Positions 24,726 to 33,406 of a stretch of DNA of 64,000 nt are shown one piece after another. The notes beneath the pieces are model-generated. The model saw only the letters and a program-made list of their open reading frames with translations, was not told the DNA's origin and searched no databases. The position numbers and the translations under genes are program-made. Within the stretch, counting starts at the first letter, position 1. Every line of letters begins with the position of its first letter. This DNA comes from Prolixibacter sp. NT017. GTDB taxonomy: Bacteria > Bacteroidota > Bacteroidia > Bacteroidales > Prolixibacteraceae. Location of the stretch: contig NZ_BLAV01000001.1 in assembly GCF_009617875.1 (NCBI RefSeq), forward strand, positions 682,001-746,000, read 5' to 3'.

Positions 24726-26006
24726 TTATTTTGTGAAACGTTGTTTCCACCATTGCTTCAATCGCTCCAGAATTTTCTGCTCTGCCGGGTTGTTTTGCGG
24801 ATGATAGAATCGCTTCGTACGAAGTTTCTCCGGAAGGAAATCCTGTTCAGCGAAATTCCCGTCGTACGAGTGAGCATATTTATAACCCTTCTGGTAGCCC
24901 AATTCTTTCATCAGCTTGGTTGGGGCGTTGCGCAGATGCAGCGGCACCGGCTGATGACCGGAATTCCGAACCTCTGCCAGGGCACTGTCGATGGCTTCGT
25001 AAGCTGAATTGCTTTTGGGCGAGGTGGCCAGGTAAATCGTGCATTCCGAAAGGATGATCCGGGCTTCGGGCATACCGACTTTGTGGACGGCATCGAACGT
25101 GCTTTGACTCAGGAGTAGTGCATTGGGATTGGCCAACCCGACATCTTCGGATGCCAGAATAACGAGACGCCGGGCGATGAATTTGATGTCTTCGCCACCG
25201 TCGAGCATGCGGGCGAGGTAATAAACGGCTGCATCGGGATCGCTGCCACGAACCGACTTGATGAAGGCTGAAATTACATCGTAATGCATTTCGCCTTTCT
25301 TGTCGTACATCGACAAGTTTTCCTGCAAACGGTTGGTGACTTTTTCGTTGTTCAACACAAATTCATCACCTTCTTCTGCATTGAGAACGACTTCGAGGAT
25401 ATTCAACAGTTTTCGTGCGTCGCCGCCTGAATAACGCAACAATGATTCATGTTCCTCTACCGTGATTTTCTTTTTGGACAGCTCGGTGTCTTCGGTTAAT
25501 GCCCGGTTGAGGAGAGTCAACAAGTCTTCTTTTTCCAGTGATTTTAAAACATATACCTGGCAGCGACTGAGAAGTGCAGAAATAACTTCGAACGAAGGGT
25601 TTTCCGTAGTAGCACCAATCAAAGTCACGATTCCTTGTTCTACGGCTCCAAGTAGCGAATCCTGCTGGGCCTTACTGAACCGGTGAATCTCATCAATGAA
25701 GAGAATCGGGTTGGGCGAGGAGAAAAATTGCTGTTTTTGCGCTTTTTCAATGACCTCCCGAACATCTTTTACGCCTGAATTAATGGCACTCAACACATAA
25801 AACGGCCGGTGCAGTGTATTCGCAATAATTTTGGCCAGTGTAGTTTTTCCTACTCCAGGCGGCCCCCATAGAATGATCGAGGAAATATTTCCTGATTCAA
25901 TCATTTTGCGCAGGACGGCATTTTCACCGACCAGGTGTTGTTGCCCGATATAATCATGCAATGTTTTCGGGCGCAGACGTTCAGCAAGAGGCTGGTTGCT
26001 GCTCAT
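24726..26006 (-). CDS. rarA: RarA/MgsA replication-associated recombination ATPase
   Basis: 426 residues. AAA+ clamp-loader-like ATPase: RPKTLHDYIGQQHLVGENAV, Walker A GPPGVGKTT (48-56), Walker B ILFIDEIHRF, sensor GATTENPSF, then LSRCQVYVLKSL. The RarA-specific C-terminal domain has SVRGSDPDAAVYYLARML and LASEDVGLANPNALLL, and ends in PLHLRNAPTKLMKELGYQKG. It acts at stalled replication forks. Its start overlaps the stop of the small membrane-protein gene upstream by 4 bases (ATGA-type), so the two are co-translated. Confidence 0.95.
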   Translation of the reverse strand: MSSNQPLAERLRPKTLHDYIGQQHLVGENAVLRKMIESGNISSIILWGPPGVGKTTLAKIIANTLHRPFYVLSAINSGVKDVREVIEKAQKQQFFSSPNPILFIDEIHRFSKAQQDSLLGAVEQGIVTLIGATTENPSFEVISALLSRCQVYVLKSLEKEDLLTLLNRALTEDTELSKKKITVEEHESLLRYSGGDARKLLNILEVVLNAEEGDEFVLNNEKVTNRLQENLSMYDKKGEMHYDVISAFIKSVRGSDPDAAVYYLARMLDGGEDIKFIARRLVILASEDVGLANPNALLLSQSTFDAVHKVGMPEARIILSECTIYLATSPKSNSAYEAIDSALAEVRNSGHQPVPLHLRNAPTKLMKELGYQKGYKYAHSYDGNFAEQDFLPEKLRTKRFYHPQNNPAEQKILERLKQWWKQRFTK

Positions 26007-26236
26007 AATTCTCCTTTTCTTTTCCGGTATTCCCGGTAGTACTTGTTCGAACGCAGGATAAATGGTGTCAATGGAAACAGTAGTACGACCAGCAGGACGT
26101 TACTACGCCCGGTTGCCAGCAGAAAAACCTCAAGCGCTATGATCAGGCCCACTGCGGCCCAGATAAGTGCACGCAGTTGATTGATTTTACGCTTTAATTC
26201 ATCATCTGAAAGATTTTTCAACCGATAGTTGTCCAT
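26003..26236 (-). CDS. Small two-TM membrane protein of unknown function
   Basis: 77 residues: a polar N-terminus (MDNYRLKNLSDDELKRKINQ), two hydrophobic segments at about 24-42 and 47-61 joined by ATGRSN, then a basic tail RSNKYYREYRKRKGEL. No family recognised. It starts 3 bases after the TPR gene and overlaps rarA by 4 bases, so the three genes (TPR protein, this, rarA) form a tight transcript. The codon pattern looks like that of its neighbours. Confidence 0.65.
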   Translation of the reverse strand: MDNYRLKNLSDDELKRKINQLRALIWAAVGLIIALEVFLLATGRSNVLLVVLLFPLTPFILRSNKYYREYRKRKGEL

Positions 26237-26239
26237 ACA

Positions 26240-28252
26240 TCAATTGCAATATTGTTTGATAATGCTGTAGGCTTCGTCAATTCCCAGCTCACCAGCTTTA
26301 CTCAAATCCAACGCGCCGCCATCGATATCGTTCAGATAAATCCGGGTCAGCCCCCGGTTGAAATAGGCTTCCGCAAAGTCAGGCTCGAGCTTAATGGCTT
26401 TCGAATAGTCATCCAGGGCACTGTAATAATCTTTTTTCTTCACTTTGGTATTGGCCATGTTGAACCATGCAAAGATGAATTTTGGATTCATGTAAATCAC
26501 CGTTTCGTAATCCTTGATGACTTTTTCGTAGTCGAGTATTTGTTCCTGTGTCTTCGGTTTGTTGTTCTGTGAAGCGGCGTTTTTTCCACCTAGATTGATG
26601 GTCTCGGGCTCTGGCAACGTATTCAATGATTGAATATAATCGGTCATTTGCATGCGGGCTGTCGCTCTGCCGAAGTAGGCCAGCAGGTTATGCGAATCCT
26701 GAGAAATCACCTTGTCATAATTCTGAATTGCCTCGTTGAATTTGTTATCCAAAGCGTAATAAATCGCCCGGTTCAAATAAGCCCTTTCGTCTTTTGGATT
26801 GGTTTGAAGAATGGCAGTTTCCAGTGCTATCCGATCGCGGTATTGCTGCATGCGCCAGTCGTTGTCTCTTGCCGGCTTGTTCGTGATAACCAGGAATGGG
26901 TCGTTGTGATTCTTTTGGTTCAATGCATCGATGGTCATGCTGTAATACTGCAGCTTGTCGTAATCAACCGAGTCTTTGTGGAACATCGAGATGGAAAAAT
27001 CCGGCTCCAGTTTGATGATGACATTCCGGTTTTGAACTTTGCCATCGGTTATTTCCGTTTCTTTCACGTCTCCTTCATCATCCACCACGATGAGGCGGCG
27101 GCGGCGTTTTCGGGTGTATGGGCCGGTTGCTTTCGATTTATTGCTGGTTGAGTCAGCTGCAGCCAATGTGTTGCCAGCCTGCACAGAAGATTTAGTTGAA
27201 GTCGAATCGACTTTGGCGGCCGTATTTTGCTGTTGTGTGCTTCCTGCTTGTGCTGTCTGTTTTCCTTGTTGTTGACTTTTTTTCTGTGAGGATGAAGAAC
27301 CAGCCGAAGCGTAGTATTGCTGTTGTTGACGACGCTGTTCTTCTTCGTATCTTCTTTCTTGTTCGGCAAAACGTGGGTCGAGCTGTTTTGCCATCGCGTA
27401 ATCTTGTTTTGCTCCGGGCCTTCCCAGTGTTTCCCGGGCGATCCCCCTGTTCAACCAGGCTACCGCGATATTCGGATTCAGCTTAATGGCCATGTCATAG
27501 TCGATAATTGCACCTTCAGGGTCACCCAGTTTGTGTTTGACAATTCCGCGGTTGACAAATGCTTGTGCCATTTTAGAATCCAGTCGGATACAGATGTCGT
27601 AATCTTTTAATGCACCGGCATAATCTTCCTTTTCAAATTTGGCAATACCGCGCATCAGCCAGGCGCTGGCAAAGTGAGGACGCAAATGAATAGCCTTGTT
27701 ACAGTCGGCAATGGCACCGTCCAAATCTCCTTTCATTTGCTTGGCCGAACTTCGGTTCAAATAGGCATTGGCCATTGTCGGATCGAGCTCTATCGCCTTG
27801 GTGTAATCTGCAATTCCGGAATCGATGCTGTCCATCGACACCTTGGCAATTCCGCGGTTGTTGTAAATGGCGGCATTGTCATTATCGAGTTGAATTGCTT
27901 TATCGTAATCGGCTATGGCTGCTTTCAAATCACCTAGTTCGTGGTTCGCCATACCGCGCTCCATGTAGGCTTCGGGGTAAAAAGGCTTGATGGAAATTGC
28001 TTTGTCCAGGTCTTCCTTGGCTCCACGGTAATCTTCGAGGTAATATTTGGCAACAGCCCGATAAAAATAAGGCTCGGGAAGGTAAGGCTTCAGTTTAATA
28101 ACGATATTGAAATTTTCGATAGCGCCTACGTAGTTGCCAAAATATATTCGACTCTTGCCGACATAAAAATAGTGGTCGGTGTTGAGCTGGGCCATGGCCG
28201 GCAACACGCTCATTACAAGAAATAATAGTGAAATCAGTCTTTTCATCGGCAA
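26240..28252 (-). CDS. Secreted or periplasmic TPR-repeat protein
   Basis: 670 residues; ATG 28246 (MKRLISLLFLVMSVLPAMAQ, a signal peptide) is the likely start. Residues about 20-300 are eight or so TPR units (for example AYLNRSSAKQMKGDLDGAIA). Then comes a Gln/Ser-rich linker at about 305-375, a basic RKRRRRLIVVDDEGDV segment, and a second TPR block to the end (AYFNRGLTRIYLNDIDGGAL). Such proteins are scaffolds at the envelope; the partner is unknown. A TATTTTTG box (28275-28282, minus) about 30 bases upstream fits the Bacteroidota -7 element. Confidence 0.8.
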   Translation of the reverse strand: MPMKRLISLLFLVMSVLPAMAQLNTDHYFYVGKSRIYFGNYVGAIENFNIVIKLKPYLPEPYFYRAVAKYYLEDYRGAKEDLDKAISIKPFYPEAYMERGMANHELGDLKAAIADYDKAIQLDNDNAAIYNNRGIAKVSMDSIDSGIADYTKAIELDPTMANAYLNRSSAKQMKGDLDGAIADCNKAIHLRPHFASAWLMRGIAKFEKEDYAGALKDYDICIRLDSKMAQAFVNRGIVKHKLGDPEGAIIDYDMAIKLNPNIAVAWLNRGIARETLGRPGAKQDYAMAKQLDPRFAEQERRYEEEQRRQQQQYYASAGSSSSQKKSQQQGKQTAQAGSTQQQNTAAKVDSTSTKSSVQAGNTLAAADSTSNKSKATGPYTRKRRRRLIVVDDEGDVKETEITDGKVQNRNVIIKLEPDFSISMFHKDSVDYDKLQYYSMTIDALNQKNHNDPFLVITNKPARDNDWRMQQYRDRIALETAILQTNPKDERAYLNRAIYYALDNKFNEAIQNYDKVISQDSHNLLAYFGRATARMQMTDYIQSLNTLPEPETINLGGKNAASQNNKPKTQEQILDYEKVIKDYETVIYMNPKFIFAWFNMANTKVKKKDYYSALDDYSKAIKLEPDFAEAYFNRGLTRIYLNDIDGGALDLSKAGELGIDEAYSIIKQYCN

Positions 28253-28348
28253 GAATCCCGGATTATATGATGAACAAAAATAACATTTTATAGGTGTTTC
28301 GTACCTGATGGTTTTTTAATTTTACCTTACAACAAAAAACAAGCCATG

Positions 28349-28912
28349 ATGCACCGATGTTCCTGGAGTACCAACGAAGATATTTATATCCGTTACCACG
28401 ATGAAGAATGGGGCGTTCCGGTCCATGATGATCGGAAACTGTTCGAATTCCTGATTTTGGAAGGAGCCCAAGCCGGGTTGAGCTGGATAACTATTCTGAA
28501 ACGGCGTGAAGCCTACCGGGATGCTTTCGACCAGTTCGATCCGGAAAAGGTTGCCCGTTATGATGCAGCAAAAATCGAAGAACTGCTGCAACGCCCCGAT
28601 CTGATTCGCAACCGTCTGAAAATTAATTCTGCCGTTACCAATGCGCAGGCTTTCCTGAAAGTGCAGGAGGAATTTGGGTCGTTCGATAAATACATCTGGA
28701 GCTTTGTTGACGGGAAACCGATTCAGAACAAGTGGAAGAAACTGAATGAAATTCCTGCACAAACTCGGCTGTCGGTAAAAATCTCAAAGGATTTAAAAAA
28801 GCGCGGGTTTAAATTTGTTGGGCCTACTATCGTGTATGCACACATGCAGGCTACCGGCATGGTGAATGATCACCTGGTAGATTGCTTTAGGTACAAAGAA
28901 GTAGCAGAATAA
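28349..28912 (+). CDS. tag: Tag, DNA-3-methyladenine glycosylase I
   Basis: 187 residues. It excises 3-methyladenine from alkylated DNA. Starting at the second Met places the zinc ligands exactly where they are in E. coli Tag: C4 (MHRCSW), H17 (RYHDEEWG), H175 and C179 (HLVDC). The catalytic region EGAQAGLSWITILKRREAYR and RDLIRN-like LLQRPDLIRNRLKI are present, as is the C-terminal FKFVGPTIVYAHMQATGMVN. It is monocistronic and divergent from the TPR gene. Confidence 0.94.
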   Translation: MHRCSWSTNEDIYIRYHDEEWGVPVHDDRKLFEFLILEGAQAGLSWITILKRREAYRDAFDQFDPEKVARYDAAKIEELLQRPDLIRNRLKINSAVTNAQAFLKVQEEFGSFDKYIWSFVDGKPIQNKWKKLNEIPAQTRLSVKISKDLKKRGFKFVGPTIVYAHMQATGMVNDHLVDCFRYKEVAE

Positions 28913-28917
28913 TCATT

Positions 28918-29472
28918 TTATAGATACCGTTTTTTCAGAAAGTTGGCGCGCGAAAAATCCAGCAGCCGGTAATGCGGGTGGTAAAGCTTTTCGTAAACCT
29001 GGCTGTGATGCCCCACGTAATTTTCACTTTGCAGCTGGTCTTCGAGCGCTTTTTCGTCTTCGGCAAAATTGTTGAGCGCAGGTGTGATTTCCCTGATAAT
29101 TTCGAGAATATCATTCCACTCTGCTCTCCACTCCGTTATTTCAGGTGGATTCACGGACTGCGCACTTTCCAGGAAAAGCGGAAAAAAGACCTCGATTGGA
29201 ATAACATCTTCTTTCAGCAGTTTCAGGTTAACTCTGAAAAACTGCTGGCGGTAACCCAGAGGAAGCAAATCGGGAACATCAAACTGTTTCGCTTCTCTGA
29301 CCTCTCTTTCCAGGTAGTCATACGCACGGTCGACATCTTCTACCAGATGGCCGGGGCCATAACGGTCCTGGAAGAAGTTTTTATATAGATCCGCTAGCCT
29401 TGCTTCCGGATGCCAGCGAAGTTCCAGTTTTAATGCGTCAATGATTTTATTTTTCCTGATAGTGCTATCCAT
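28918..29472 (-). CDS. Conserved hypothetical cytoplasmic protein
   Basis: 184 residues from ATG 29472 (MDSTIRKNKIIDALK); the 14 codons upstream are lysine-rich and unlikely. Mostly helical with a conserved-looking block LYKNFFQDRYGPGHLVEDVD, then a C-terminal VGHHSQVYEKLYHPHYRLLD with several His/Tyr. No signal peptide or membrane segment. I recognise the sequence type as a recurrent uncharacterised family but assign no function. It is convergent with tag, ending 5 bases from it. Confidence 0.6.
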   Translation of the reverse strand: MDSTIRKNKIIDALKLELRWHPEARLADLYKNFFQDRYGPGHLVEDVDRAYDYLEREVREAKQFDVPDLLPLGYRQQFFRVNLKLLKEDVIPIEVFFPLFLESAQSVNPPEITEWRAEWNDILEIIREITPALNNFAEDEKALEDQLQSENYVGHHSQVYEKLYHPHYRLLDFSRANFLKKRYL

Positions 29473-29613
29473 TTTCTTTTTTTTCTTTTCTGTCTTCGGT
29501 GCAAAATATGCCAACCATTAAATTAAGAAAATGTTGTGTATTCCCTTAATTTACTAAGGTTTTTTATTGTTTTTTCAAGTTTTATGACGGTTGCTTTCTG
29601 TTGAAAACTGTCA

Positions 29614-30378
29614 TTACTTGCTTCGCGGAAGCAACTCTTCACTAACCCATTTGAAATCGGGGGCTTCGGTTAGTAGTTCTTTCAATAAATTGTTTGCTTC
29701 CTTTTTTCGGTTCTCTTCCAGATATGCGTTGCTCAGCCACGCCCCGACATAATAATAGAACCAGTTTTTTTTCGCATCTGGTTCGGCATTTATCAATTTC
29801 CAGGCTTTTTCATAATTCCGGATAGCTGTTTCGCGACTGCCACCAAAAATAGTCGGACGGAAGAAGTAACTGTTTCCCTCTTCAAACCATACACTAGGTT
29901 CCTTTGGATCTAACTTTTTAGCCAGCTCAATGTTTTCCTGGCTTTGTGGCCCCAACCAAGGCGCTTTCCATGGTTTTAAACCTATTTGATAACCGATGAG
30001 AGCTGCTTTTAAAGTATAGAGTTTTGCTGAATCCGGGTATTGAATAATGGCCTGATCCAGAATTGTCATTGTCTTTTCGATGCGCTGTTTGGCTTCTTTC
30101 TTCTTTTTTTCCGAAAGGAGATATCCAATATAGCCATATTGGGCCTGACAGAGCGTAAAAATGAAGTTGAAATCATCTGACCCTGGCTGGCGCTCAAGTT
30201 GGTCAATGAGCGACGGCCAGTTGTCCATTTTACTTTGAAGATAGCTGGTTTTTATTTGATGCCGGATGGAATCAAGAGGTGTTTCTTTCGGTTGTTTTTC
30301 TTGCGGAAAAGCGTTGGACAGACCGGCAACCAGAAGAAAACACACTGTCAGCCAAAAGGTATTTCCCGATCTTTCCAT
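29614..30378 (-). CDS. Periplasmic TPR-like protein at the end of the carotenoid operon
   Basis: 254 residues from ATG 30378, which gives a clean signal peptide (MERSGNTFWLTVCFLLVAGL then SNAFPQ). The longer frame from 30471 would overlap the upstream gene by over 120 bases. The rest is helical with TPR-like units: YGYIGYLLSEKKKKEAKQRI, SAKLYTLKAALIGYQIGLKP, AWLSNAYLEENRKKEANNLL. It overlaps the glycosyltransferase gene by 31 bases, so it is translated from the same transcript. No enzymatic motif. Perhaps an accessory factor for carotenoid placement or glycosylation, but that is only positional inference. Confidence 0.65.
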   Translation of the reverse strand: MERSGNTFWLTVCFLLVAGLSNAFPQEKQPKETPLDSIRHQIKTSYLQSKMDNWPSLIDQLERQPGSDDFNFIFTLCQAQYGYIGYLLSEKKKKEAKQRIEKTMTILDQAIIQYPDSAKLYTLKAALIGYQIGLKPWKAPWLGPQSQENIELAKKLDPKEPSVWFEEGNSYFFRPTIFGGSRETAIRNYEKAWKLINAEPDAKKNWFYYYVGAWLSNAYLEENRKKEANNLLKELLTEAPDFKWVSEELLPRSK

Positions 30379-31448
30379 TTTACGGTTTTTTTGTGTTTCC
30401 CCAGAAGGTTCCGGGCGATGATGTTTGTTAAGGCAGCCATTTGTGCCGGATGATAGTAGAGGTTGGTCCAAACTGACTGGCCGCTGTGTAACGAGATGAT
30501 AATTCTCAAAAGAAGAATTTGCCCGATTAATATGAACATTCCTGTTACTGGAAGCATCAACAAGGCCAGCAAAATTCCCGGAACGGTGAGCAACCAGAAG
30601 AGCAACATAATGGCTGAGCTACCTCCGAAATACTGATGAATATTACGCGAGAAACCTTCCACTGCTTCCCGGCAGGAGGAGTACATTCGACAGGAAACTG
30701 CACCGAAGTTTGCCAGCACTTCTGTCGGATAGCCTGCTTTCTTCATTCTTTTCATAATTAAAATGTCCTCTACATTTTCCACTTTTACCTGTTCATGCCA
30801 TCTATTTTCACGGTAGTTGCCTGCTTCGAATAGTATGAACTGGCCATTGGCAGCCGCCAGCGAAGTCTTCTTCGATAACCTGACTAGAGGCAAGGGCAGC
30901 AGGCTAAGCAATATCCAGTTCATTAACGGGACTGTTGATTTTTCCCCTTGCGAATGCATAACCTGTCGGGGAAAGATGGAGAGGAGTGAAAGTTTTGCCT
31001 CCACGGCCCGGCTAATAAGGGGCGCCAGAAAGTCGGGTTGAGCATGGACATCTGCGTCGAGGAAGAGCAGGTAATCTCCGGCTGCTTTTTCGGCGAGCTG
31101 GTGACAGGCGAAGTTCTTTCCCAGCCATCCGGCGGGAAGTTCTTCACTGGTGAACCATCGAAAATTTTCTGTTTGTTGCGTGAATTCGTACAGAATATCA
31201 GTTGTACCGTCTGTGGAATGGTCGTTGCAGATGATGACTTCATAATCCGGGTAAGTCAACTTGCTGAGCGATTCGAGTAAAGCCGGTAAGTTGTGTTCTT
31301 CGTTGCGGACCGGAATCAGAATTGATACCCTTGGATTTTCTTCCGGGAGGGAAGACGCGAAATTCGTTGGGCGGGTAAGGAAGTTCAGAACGGCGATGAT
31401 AAGCCGTAAACACAGGAATACAAACGATATGGTTGCAAATAGGTACAT
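30348..31448 (-). CDS. Membrane glycosyltransferase family 2, probable carotenoid glycosyltransferase (CruC-like)
   Basis: 366 residues. N-terminal TM (about 2-23), then a GT2 domain: VSILIPVRNEEHNLPALLES, VIICNDHSTDGTTDI, LFLDADVHAQPDF (D-x-D), and VENVEDILIMKRMKKAGYP. Three hydrophobic segments follow at about 275-325. The form resembles CrtQ/CruC carotenoid glycosyltransferases. It lies 2 bases after the acyltransferase gene and inside the crtD-cruF-crtW operon, so it probably adds a sugar to the 1'-hydroxyl made by CruF. Sugar identity cannot be told from sequence. A lipid glycosyltransferase is the alternative. Confidence 0.75.
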   Translation of the reverse strand: MYLFATISFVFLCLRLIIAVLNFLTRPTNFASSLPEENPRVSILIPVRNEEHNLPALLESLSKLTYPDYEVIICNDHSTDGTTDILYEFTQQTENFRWFTSEELPAGWLGKNFACHQLAEKAAGDYLLFLDADVHAQPDFLAPLISRAVEAKLSLLSIFPRQVMHSQGEKSTVPLMNWILLSLLPLPLVRLSKKTSLAAANGQFILFEAGNYRENRWHEQVKVENVEDILIMKRMKKAGYPTEVLANFGAVSCRMYSSCREAVEGFSRNIHQYFGGSSAIMLLFWLLTVPGILLALLMLPVTGMFILIGQILLLRIIISLHSGQSVWTNLYYHPAQMAALTNIIARNLLGKHKKTVKWKDREIPFG

Positions 31449-31450
31449 CC

Positions 31451-32068
31451 TTATTGGTTAGTTTGCTGAGCAATGCAGTCACGGTAAAAGTGGTTGAAAT
31501 CATTCTCAATGTCCGGGTAGGAAGAATTTCCGGAAAGGCCTTTGTCCTGAAAATAGAGATACAGTCCGGGGCGGCGGTTGGAAAAATAATCGACCATAGC
31601 CACGTAGTAGACAATCCGGAAATTAAGGTTGCTCCGGTCAGTCAGGAACCTGATTCCTTTCTCGAAAGAAAAAGAGCGGTTATATATTGACTGAATTTTT
31701 CCCTGTGGGTAGATGACCACCAAATTGCCGGGTTCCTGCAGCAGTTCGGCTGTGTAGTTCATGGTTTCCAGGATGCTGCGGTTGCCTTTGTTGATGGAGT
31801 AAGCGCCGGCTTTGTTCAGAAACATCCGTTGTGTAAGCTCTTTTTCCAGCATCATCACATGAAAGCGCTTGTTCCAAAACTTCCGGTTGAGGTGATAAGC
31901 GATGAATCCGTCCCACCACGAAAAATGGTTGCCGATTAACAGAATCGATTCATCTGAAACCGGAGGTTGGTTGACGAATGTTACTTTACTAAAGTCCCAT
32001 CGGAGGATGAGCGGTACATAAACATTGAAGAAATTAGTTTGCCAAAAGAGATGTTTTGCTTTTATCAT
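31451..32068 (-). CDS. PlsC-type acyltransferase, probable carotenoid-glycoside acyltransferase (CruD-like)
   Basis: 205 residues from ATG 32068 (MIKAKHLFWQTNFFNVYVPL). The frame is open further upstream, but that part overlaps crtW in another frame and is not coding. The acyltransferase HX4D motif is NHFSWWDGF, with VVIYPQGKIQ as the substrate-binding PEG-type block. It overlaps the crtW stop by 4 bases (ATGA). Next to a GT2 gene in a carotenoid operon, a CruD-like role in acylating the sugar of a carotenoid glycoside is likely. Lysophosphatidate acyltransferase activity is the alternative. Confidence 0.75.
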   Translation of the reverse strand: MIKAKHLFWQTNFFNVYVPLILRWDFSKVTFVNQPPVSDESILLIGNHFSWWDGFIAYHLNRKFWNKRFHVMMLEKELTQRMFLNKAGAYSINKGNRSILETMNYTAELLQEPGNLVVIYPQGKIQSIYNRSFSFEKGIRFLTDRSNLNFRIVYYVAMVDYFSNRRPGLYLYFQDKGLSGNSSYPDIENDFNHFYRDCIAQQTNQ

Positions 32069-32745
32069 GTTTGTTGCTCTTTTGTTTGGTAGAGTCGCCA
32101 CCAGGGAATACGTGGAAACAGATGATGCTCGTGATGGTAGCCAAAAAAATAGCAGGTAAGCATGGCTTTCAGATGGTTGCGTTTCTGCGTTCGGGTCCGG
32201 TGAATATCCATGTCCGGTGTATGTGGTTTCCGGTGAGGAATATAAGTTCCATAATAGAAAAGTTGCAGTGTTCCCAGAAAAGCCGGGATGACCCAGAAAG
32301 TGAAAATTGCCGGTTGAGGGAAGATAATAGCCAACAGATTGAACAGTACTGCCATGATGATTAGCTGGTACCAGGTGACATAATTTTTCATGAAGCCAAA
32401 CCACCAGAGCCAGAAGTTCTGATGGCGTTCATTGAAATCGGGGTCTTTTTCCGTACCCGGAAATTGATGATGAAGCATGTGCTTGCGGCGGAGTCTTGGG
32501 AACAACATGCCTGCAAACAAAAAGGCTGCGAGCCAGCCCAGTGAATTGTTGATTTTCCGATTAGCGGAAACTGTGCCGTGCATGGCATCGTGAGCCGTGA
32601 TGAAAAGACCGGTGTACAGGTATCCCTGAACCAGCATATGAAACCACATCCACGGGTTTGCCATGGTAGTCTGGACATAAAGCAGGGAATAGAGAAGGTG
32701 TGTAGCCCAGAAGAGGATGATAATGACGGCTAGCAGAATTCCCAT
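32065..32745 (-). CDS. crtW: CrtW-type beta-carotene 4-ketolase
   Basis: 226 residues from ATG 32745, 2 bases after the cruF stop. The frame extends upstream but overlaps cruF. Membrane di-iron oxygenase with the CrtW histidine boxes: HDAMH (52-56), H-x2-HH (89-93) followed by PGTEKDPDF, TYIPHR (167-172) and HHEHH (204-208). It adds a keto group at C4 of the beta-ionone ring made by the lycopene cyclase encoded divergently. About four TM segments. A CrtZ-like hydroxylase is less likely because of the GTYIPHR and DPDF blocks typical of CrtW. Confidence 0.85.
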   Translation of the reverse strand: MGILLAVIIILFWATHLLYSLLYVQTTMANPWMWFHMLVQGYLYTGLFITAHDAMHGTVSANRKINNSLGWLAAFLFAGMLFPRLRRKHMLHHQFPGTEKDPDFNERHQNFWLWWFGFMKNYVTWYQLIIMAVLFNLLAIIFPQPAIFTFWVIPAFLGTLQLFYYGTYIPHRKPHTPDMDIHRTRTQKRNHLKAMLTCYFFGYHHEHHLFPRIPWWRLYQTKEQQT

Positions 32746-32747
32746 GA

Positions 32748-33401
32748 TTACAGCAAAATTCCGAGGAAAAGAAAAAATACGAGCTGTATCGCCATTAATG
32801 GCAAGGCCATATGATTTTTTGTTTTTAAACGAAACAGATGGAACAGATCGAGCATCACGACTGACGTGATGAACCACGCCAGGTAGTTTTGAAACGGCAC
32901 TTCGCCATTGCTCCAGTTCCACATTCCGGTTTTAACTGCTGCCGGTTCGAGTATCAAATCGAATACGACCAATATAACGGCTCCGATAAGCGCCTTCAGC
33001 CATAATGGAAATGAAAATGGTTCTAATATCGTATAAACACAGTAGATTTGAATCAGCCATAAAACACCAATAATAATGGGCGTTTCAAAGAGTTTTGGGC
33101 CGAGGGTAGTGCCGTATTCATACACTCCGAAAACGTGTCCTGTTTTTACGCCCATTACTTCAACGAAGAAACCGATGGCAAAGACCAGAAACGATGCGAT
33201 ATACAATACTGGGGTCGGATTTTCCTCGAAGAGATATAGCAAAACGATGGTTGCAACCAGAAAAATGGGTGTGATGGCCTGGAAAAATGGCCGTGAATCA
33301 GGAAAAACCAATCCGATGAGGCCAACGGCGTAAAACAACATCAACACTCTGCGTAAGGTAACCTGTGAAACGTTTTGTAATGATTTTCGGAGGTTTTTCA
33401 T
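32748..33401 (-). CDS. cruF: CruF-type carotenoid 1',2'-hydratase (DUF422)
   Basis: 217 residues from ATG 33401, 5 bases after the crtD stop. It is a polytopic membrane protein (about seven segments) with the DUF422 signatures FFVEVMGVKTGHVFGVYEYG and VFDLILEPAAVKTGMWNWSN. CruF hydrates the psi end of monocyclic or acyclic carotenoids at C1',2', creating the tertiary hydroxyl that can be glycosylated. Its placement between crtD and crtW in one operon supports this role. Confidence 0.87.
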   Translation of the reverse strand: MKNLRKSLQNVSQVTLRRVLMLFYAVGLIGLVFPDSRPFFQAITPIFLVATIVLLYLFEENPTPVLYIASFLVFAIGFFVEVMGVKTGHVFGVYEYGTTLGPKLFETPIIIGVLWLIQIYCVYTILEPFSFPLWLKALIGAVILVVFDLILEPAAVKTGMWNWSNGEVPFQNYLAWFITSVVMLDLFHLFRLKTKNHMALPLMAIQLVFFLFLGILL

Positions 33402-33406
33402 GGTCG

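Noticed and set aside
32069..32404. N-terminal extension of the acyltransferase frame
   Set aside because: It overlaps crtW in another frame; the peptide has no acyltransferase features, and ATG 32068 gives the usual ATGA coupling.
32746..32922. N-terminal extension of the crtW frame
   Set aside because: It overlaps cruF; the family-like sequence begins at ATG 32745.
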